Shown piece after piece: positions 6,535 through 9,209 of a stretch of DNA of 9,209 nt. This DNA is from Prevotella sp. (GTDB lineage: Bacteria > Bacteroidota > Bacteroidia > Bacteroidales > Dysgonomonadaceae), in assembly GCA_031263965.1 (NCBI GenBank), contig JAISES010000246.1:1-9209 (forward strand), written 5' to 3'. Made by a program: the position numbers and the translations under genes. Below the pieces are notes generated by a model. It was not told the origin of the DNA. It was given only the letters and a program-made list of their open reading frames with translations, and made no database searches. Numbering within the stretch: position 1 is the first letter of the stretch; every line of letters begins with the position of its first letter.

Positions 6535-7806
6535 TCAACCGTTCTCAATAACACGTATCATGTCAAAGTAGAATCCTCCGTCTACTTCTGCCCCCTTCTC
6601 TACGGTACCGGTCTTGATGTCGTAAATATAGATGACAGCATTGGCATCTGCTTCAGTATTCACACCAATGTAGACTTTGTTGTTGAAGATGACAGAGCGT
6701 TGCGAGAAGCGGCCACCGCTGTAAGCTATCTCCCTGCCGTTGTAGCTCAATCGGGTTTTGCTACCTGTGACGAGGTCAATAATGGCGTAGTAGTGGCTGT
6801 AGCTGTCTATTTTGGTTTCGGCAGAGTCGTCCCGCGCATAGGCCAGCGCCTTGTTGTTGCCCATGTATTGGACGGTCAACAGCTTACCGTTCGAGTTGGA
6901 ATACCCGTTGTACGAGGGGTCAAAACTTGTTTCGCCGGCTTTAATGCGTAGCAGCATACCTTTCTCTATGTTATCTTTTTCGGTGAAACAAGCCAGATCG
7001 AGGTTCCCTGCTTCATCATGCATCACGCTGCTTTGCATCAGCTCGCCGTAGGCGCTGCCTGCCATTTCGCTATCTACAGGAGCCACAACGTCGCTCTCTA
7101 CAGCCATGGTGGCGGGATTGATAACAGCGGTGTGGAATCTCTTCTCTTTCGTACTCACTTTATTTTCGGTCTTCTTGCCATAGTAGAAGTAAAACAGCTT
7201 GTTGTCAGTCTTGCGGTAGGTCAGTATCCCCGAAGTTGTGAGAGTTTGCCAGCCTTCGGGTACTCCAATACTCAGTTCACCCTCGGCAAGGATAGTCATG
7301 TCATCGGTATTCAATTTTGTCCAAAGGATTTTGTTCGTGTCACCGTTGGAAGACATGATGATGAGCGTATTGTCATTAAGCCAGGCATGGGTGTATGAAC
7401 GTATTTTATAAACGTTCTTGTCAAAAGGCCGTTCTTTTACAACCTGGATGGCATTGTTCTTAATCTGGTATTTGGTAAAACGATCGCCGCTGTAAGGAAT
7501 CTGATAGTAATACTTTCCTTTAGAGATGCTTTCCATTGAATAATTCCCCAGTTCTGCGCCCTCTCTTCTGATGGTAATGATGCCTCTGTCTGCAGTCAGT
7601 GTATTGGTGCTGTTGATAATTGTGATGTTTTTGCTGCTCATGCCGCCGTGCTTGTCTACGGTCACAAAGAGGTCGAAGTGATAATCACTTTCTTCGATTT
7701 CCGGACCCGGATTGGGAGTAGGATCGTCATCGGAACAAGCCGTGAACGAGAATGCCATCATGGCAACTGCCATAAAGGCAAGGAGTGAGAATTTGAACTT
7801 TTTCAT
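6535..7806 (-). CDS. DUF4374-type surface lipoprotein (XusB-like)
   Basis: A 423-residue secreted lipoprotein. Residues 1-23 form a signal peptide (KK, then a hydrophobic run), and FTAC gives a lipobox with the lipidated cysteine at 24. It is followed by SDDD and a Pro/Asn-rich linker; acidic residues straight after the cysteine are the usual Bacteroidota surface-export signal, so the protein probably sits on the outside of the outer membrane. The rest is beta-rich with repeated blade-like units (for example KLFYFYYGKKT, AIIDLVTGSKTRLS, VIYIYDIKTGTVEKG), consistent with a beta-propeller. I place it in the DUF4374 family from overall recognition; XusB of Bacteroides thetaiotaomicron, a siderophore-binding lipoprotein, is to my knowledge of this type. 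Its gene follows the partial receptor gene by 24 bp, which fits a receptor/lid lipoprotein pair. The ligand is not shown by the sequence. Start chosen at the ATG giving a complete signal peptide, with an A-rich stretch just upstream. Confidence 0.85.
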   Translation of the reverse strand: MKKFKFSLLAFMAVAMMAFSFTACSDDDPTPNPGPEIEESDYHFDLFVTVDKHGGMSSKNITIINSTNTLTADRGIITIRREGAELGNYSMESISKGKYYYQIPYSGDRFTKYQIKNNAIQVVKERPFDKNVYKIRSYTHAWLNDNTLIIMSSNGDTNKILWTKLNTDDMTILAEGELSIGVPEGWQTLTTSGILTYRKTDNKLFYFYYGKKTENKVSTKEKRFHTAVINPATMAVESDVVAPVDSEMAGSAYGELMQSSVMHDEAGNLDLACFTEKDNIEKGMLLRIKAGETSFDPSYNGYSNSNGKLLTVQYMGNNKALAYARDDSAETKIDSYSHYYAIIDLVTGSKTRLSYNGREIAYSGGRFSQRSVIFNNKVYIGVNTEADANAVIYIYDIKTGTVEKGAEVDGGFYFDMIRVIENG

Positions 7807-7820
7807 TTTTAAATAATTAG

Positions 7821-7844
7821 AGTTGATAAATTAGTTGATAAATA
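7821..7844. repeat. 12-bp tandem duplication at the receptor stop codon
   Basis: AGTTGATAAATT (7821-7832) is followed at once by AGTTGATAAATA (7833-7844), 11/12 identical. On the coding strand the first unit met ends the receptor (codons for Phe-Ile-Asn and the stop) and the second repeats the same bases just downstream, so the spacer to the lipoprotein gene contains a copy of the receptor's last codons. It is probably a replication-slippage duplication. Confidence 0.6.
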
Positions 7845-9209
7845 AGCGAAATTTGGCAAAGAAAGCACGCCCTGGCCTCTGCAACTTATAGTTGTCATAA
7901 GCCAGCTTGTCGAGGAAGTTGCTGCATTCTATAGCAATGTTGTAGCGTCCGTCCTTCCATGAGTAGGCGACATCTGCATTGCAGATGTGCTCGGTGGGGA
8001 TGCGCGCTTTGGTTTCAAGGGTGCCGTAAGCCTCCCACGTAAGGAAATGCCAGTGTACCCACTGATAGGTACAGCCCAGACGCAATTTGCTTTCGGGCAG
8101 CACTATGTTGCGGAAAGTATAACCTGCCTCTGCGTTGCCGAACAGCCAGGGACGGTTGGGTATGCGATTGTTGTAGGTGGCAGAGGGCTTTCCGTCGCTC
8201 TTATACTTCTTCTGATTGCGGGCATCCTGATAGCTGATATTGGCTGACAATTGCAACTTGTTTTGCCAGTCGTAACGCACTTCTCCCTCCGCACCTTTAA
8301 TGTGGACGGCAGGCACATTACCATATTGCATCGTACCTTCTTTCAAATATGGCGACCTCTGGATATAGTTATCTACGTTGCGGAGGAAACCGCCTGCTTC
8401 GTAATAGAGCGTATGTCCGCTTGCCGGATACCACGTGCCGAAGACTCCCAGGTTGATATTATTGCTGATTTCAGGCTTCAAAGCTACGTTAGCATAAATC
8501 GTGGAGCCGTCCCCCAGTAACTCGTGCGCCAGCGGGAGCCTTACGCTATGCTCATAGGAGGCTTTCAAGGAGAGAGGCTCAACGATGGTGTACCGCAGCC
8601 CTGCGCCGTAGCTGAAGTAATTTTGGGTTGTTGAACCTTGCACATCCCTCGAGCCGGTGACGCTGGGTATGTCGGTCTGCCGGATGTTGGGCCGGTTGAT
8701 ATAGTCTTTTATGAAAAAGAAGTTCTTCATCTTTCCGTTGAAAACGGACTGGTTGTAGGAGAGTCCCAGAATATGCTTGGTTACGACATCGTTCGATGCT
8801 TCGAACCCTGTGTCTACATCGTCGTACCGATCGTTTCCTGTACGGTTCAACTGATAGTTGAGGTTGAAGCTGTGCCTGTTGTTCAGTTCATAATCCAGAT
8901 TGGCGCGCACAATAGTCAACGGACGCTTGTAATGGCGCATGGAGCGTGCCCGCCCTGCGATTTCGCTGCGCGAACTTGGAATGTAATCGCCGTCCCAGTT
9001 GTACTTCCGGTAGGCGGTATCCACTGTAAGAGAATGATCCCACGTGTGGGAGAGAGAGGCATTCAACAGCATGTCTTTCAGAATAAAGTCGCGTTTCTTA
9101 TAGCGCGCCGAGATGTTCCATGCATCCGATTTCCTTTCTACCATACCATAGACCTTGCTTTGCTCGGAACCGGTCTGCAGCTCTTTATTCACCTTGGAGT
9201 AGGAACCGG
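7831..9209 (-). CDS. TonB-dependent outer-membrane receptor, C-terminal part (5' end beyond window)
   Basis: This is the beta-barrel part of a TonB-dependent receptor, an outer-membrane channel for iron complexes, cobalamin or other large ligands. The frame stays open to the window edge: upstream of the GTG at 9192 it still reads GSYSK, so that GTG is an internal valine and the real start lies outside. About 458 residues are visible. They show alternating amphipathic strands rich in Tyr, Asn and Arg, a receptor-like stretch (YEHSVRLPLAHELLGDG), and a terminal strand ending in FFAKFRLFIN, typical of Bacteroidota receptors. The plug, any carboxypeptidase-like N-terminal domain and the signal peptide are not in the window. 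The stop is 24 bp before the DUF4374 lipoprotein gene, so the two are probably co-transcribed. With that partner it may be XusA-like (xenosiderophore receptor), but the ligand cannot be read from the barrel. Base composition looks richer in G+C than the second receptor gene. Confidence 0.9.
   Translation of the reverse strand, partial: GSYSKVNKELQTGSEQSKVYGMVERKSDAWNISARYKKRDFILKDMLLNASLSHTWDHSLTVDTAYRKYNWDGDYIPSSRSEIAGRARSMRHYKRPLTIVRANLDYELNNRHSFNLNYQLNRTGNDRYDDVDTGFEASNDVVTKHILGLSYNQSVFNGKMKNFFFIKDYINRPNIRQTDIPSVTGSRDVQGSTTQNYFSYGAGLRYTIVEPLSLKASYEHSVRLPLAHELLGDGSTIYANVALKPEISNNINLGVFGTWYPASGHTLYYEAGGFLRNVDNYIQRSPYLKEGTMQYGNVPAVHIKGAEGEVRYDWQNKLQLSANISYQDARNQKKYKSDGKPSATYNNRIPNRPWLFGNAEAGYTFRNIVLPESKLRLGCTYQWVHWHFLTWEAYGTLETKARIPTEHICNADVAYSWKDGRYNIAIECSNFLDKLAYDNYKLQRPGRAFFAKFRLFIN

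Noticed and set aside
7018..7398. Plus-strand ORF of 126 codons opposite the DUF4374 gene
   Set aside because: Antisense shadow of a well-supported lipoprotein gene; several other plus-strand ORFs were dropped for the same reason.
9190..9192. GTG at 9192 as the start of the first receptor gene
   Set aside because: The frame stays open upstream to the edge (GSYSK), there is no signal peptide or plug domain after the GTG, and the protein would be only a piece of a barrel.

Overview
The window comes from a Bacteroidota genome, most likely of the order Bacteroidales. The evidence is: two SusC/FecA-type TonB-dependent receptors, a lipoprotein with an acidic stretch right after the lipobox cysteine (the Bacteroidota surface-export type of signal), A/T-rich start regions without clear Shine-Dalgarno sites, and a CobJ-CbiC fusion. 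I could not assign genus or species.

All six genes lie on the minus strand, so they are transcribed from high to low coordinates. Two blocks are visible. Block 1 (9209 to 6535) holds the C-terminal part of a TonB-dependent receptor cut by the window edge, followed 24 bp later by a DUF4374 lipoprotein. This pair resembles the receptor/lipoprotein half of the XusABC xenosiderophore system of Bacteroides. Block 2 (6376 to 131) is a tight four-gene run: a CbiK-type cobaltochelatase with a signal peptide, a complete siderophore-type TonB-dependent receptor, a four-helix PepSY membrane protein (XusC/PiuB-like), and a two-domain cobalamin enzyme (precorrin-3B C17-methyltransferase fused to precorrin-8X methylmutase). 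Gaps are 29, 6 and 16 bp, so it is very probably one operon.

The two blocks are separated by a 158-bp A/T-rich gap, most of which is a 136-bp segment (6391-6526) with 12/13-bp terminal inverted repeats and a 7/8-bp flanking direct repeat. It looks like a non-autonomous transposon relic (MITE). A small invertible switch upstream of block 2 is the alternative reading. Sampled base composition also differs between the two receptor genes.

Taken together, the window joins outer-membrane capture (two receptors and a surface lipoprotein), a periplasmic tetrapyrrole metal chelatase, an inner-membrane PepSY protein of a type tied to siderophore iron reduction or release, and cytoplasmic corrin-ring enzymes. 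The most interesting idea is that block 2 imports and processes a metal-tetrapyrrole or metallophore outside the cytoplasm and links it to cobalamin synthesis. This is an inference from gene context. No RNA genes, CRISPR arrays or cobalamin riboswitch were seen.
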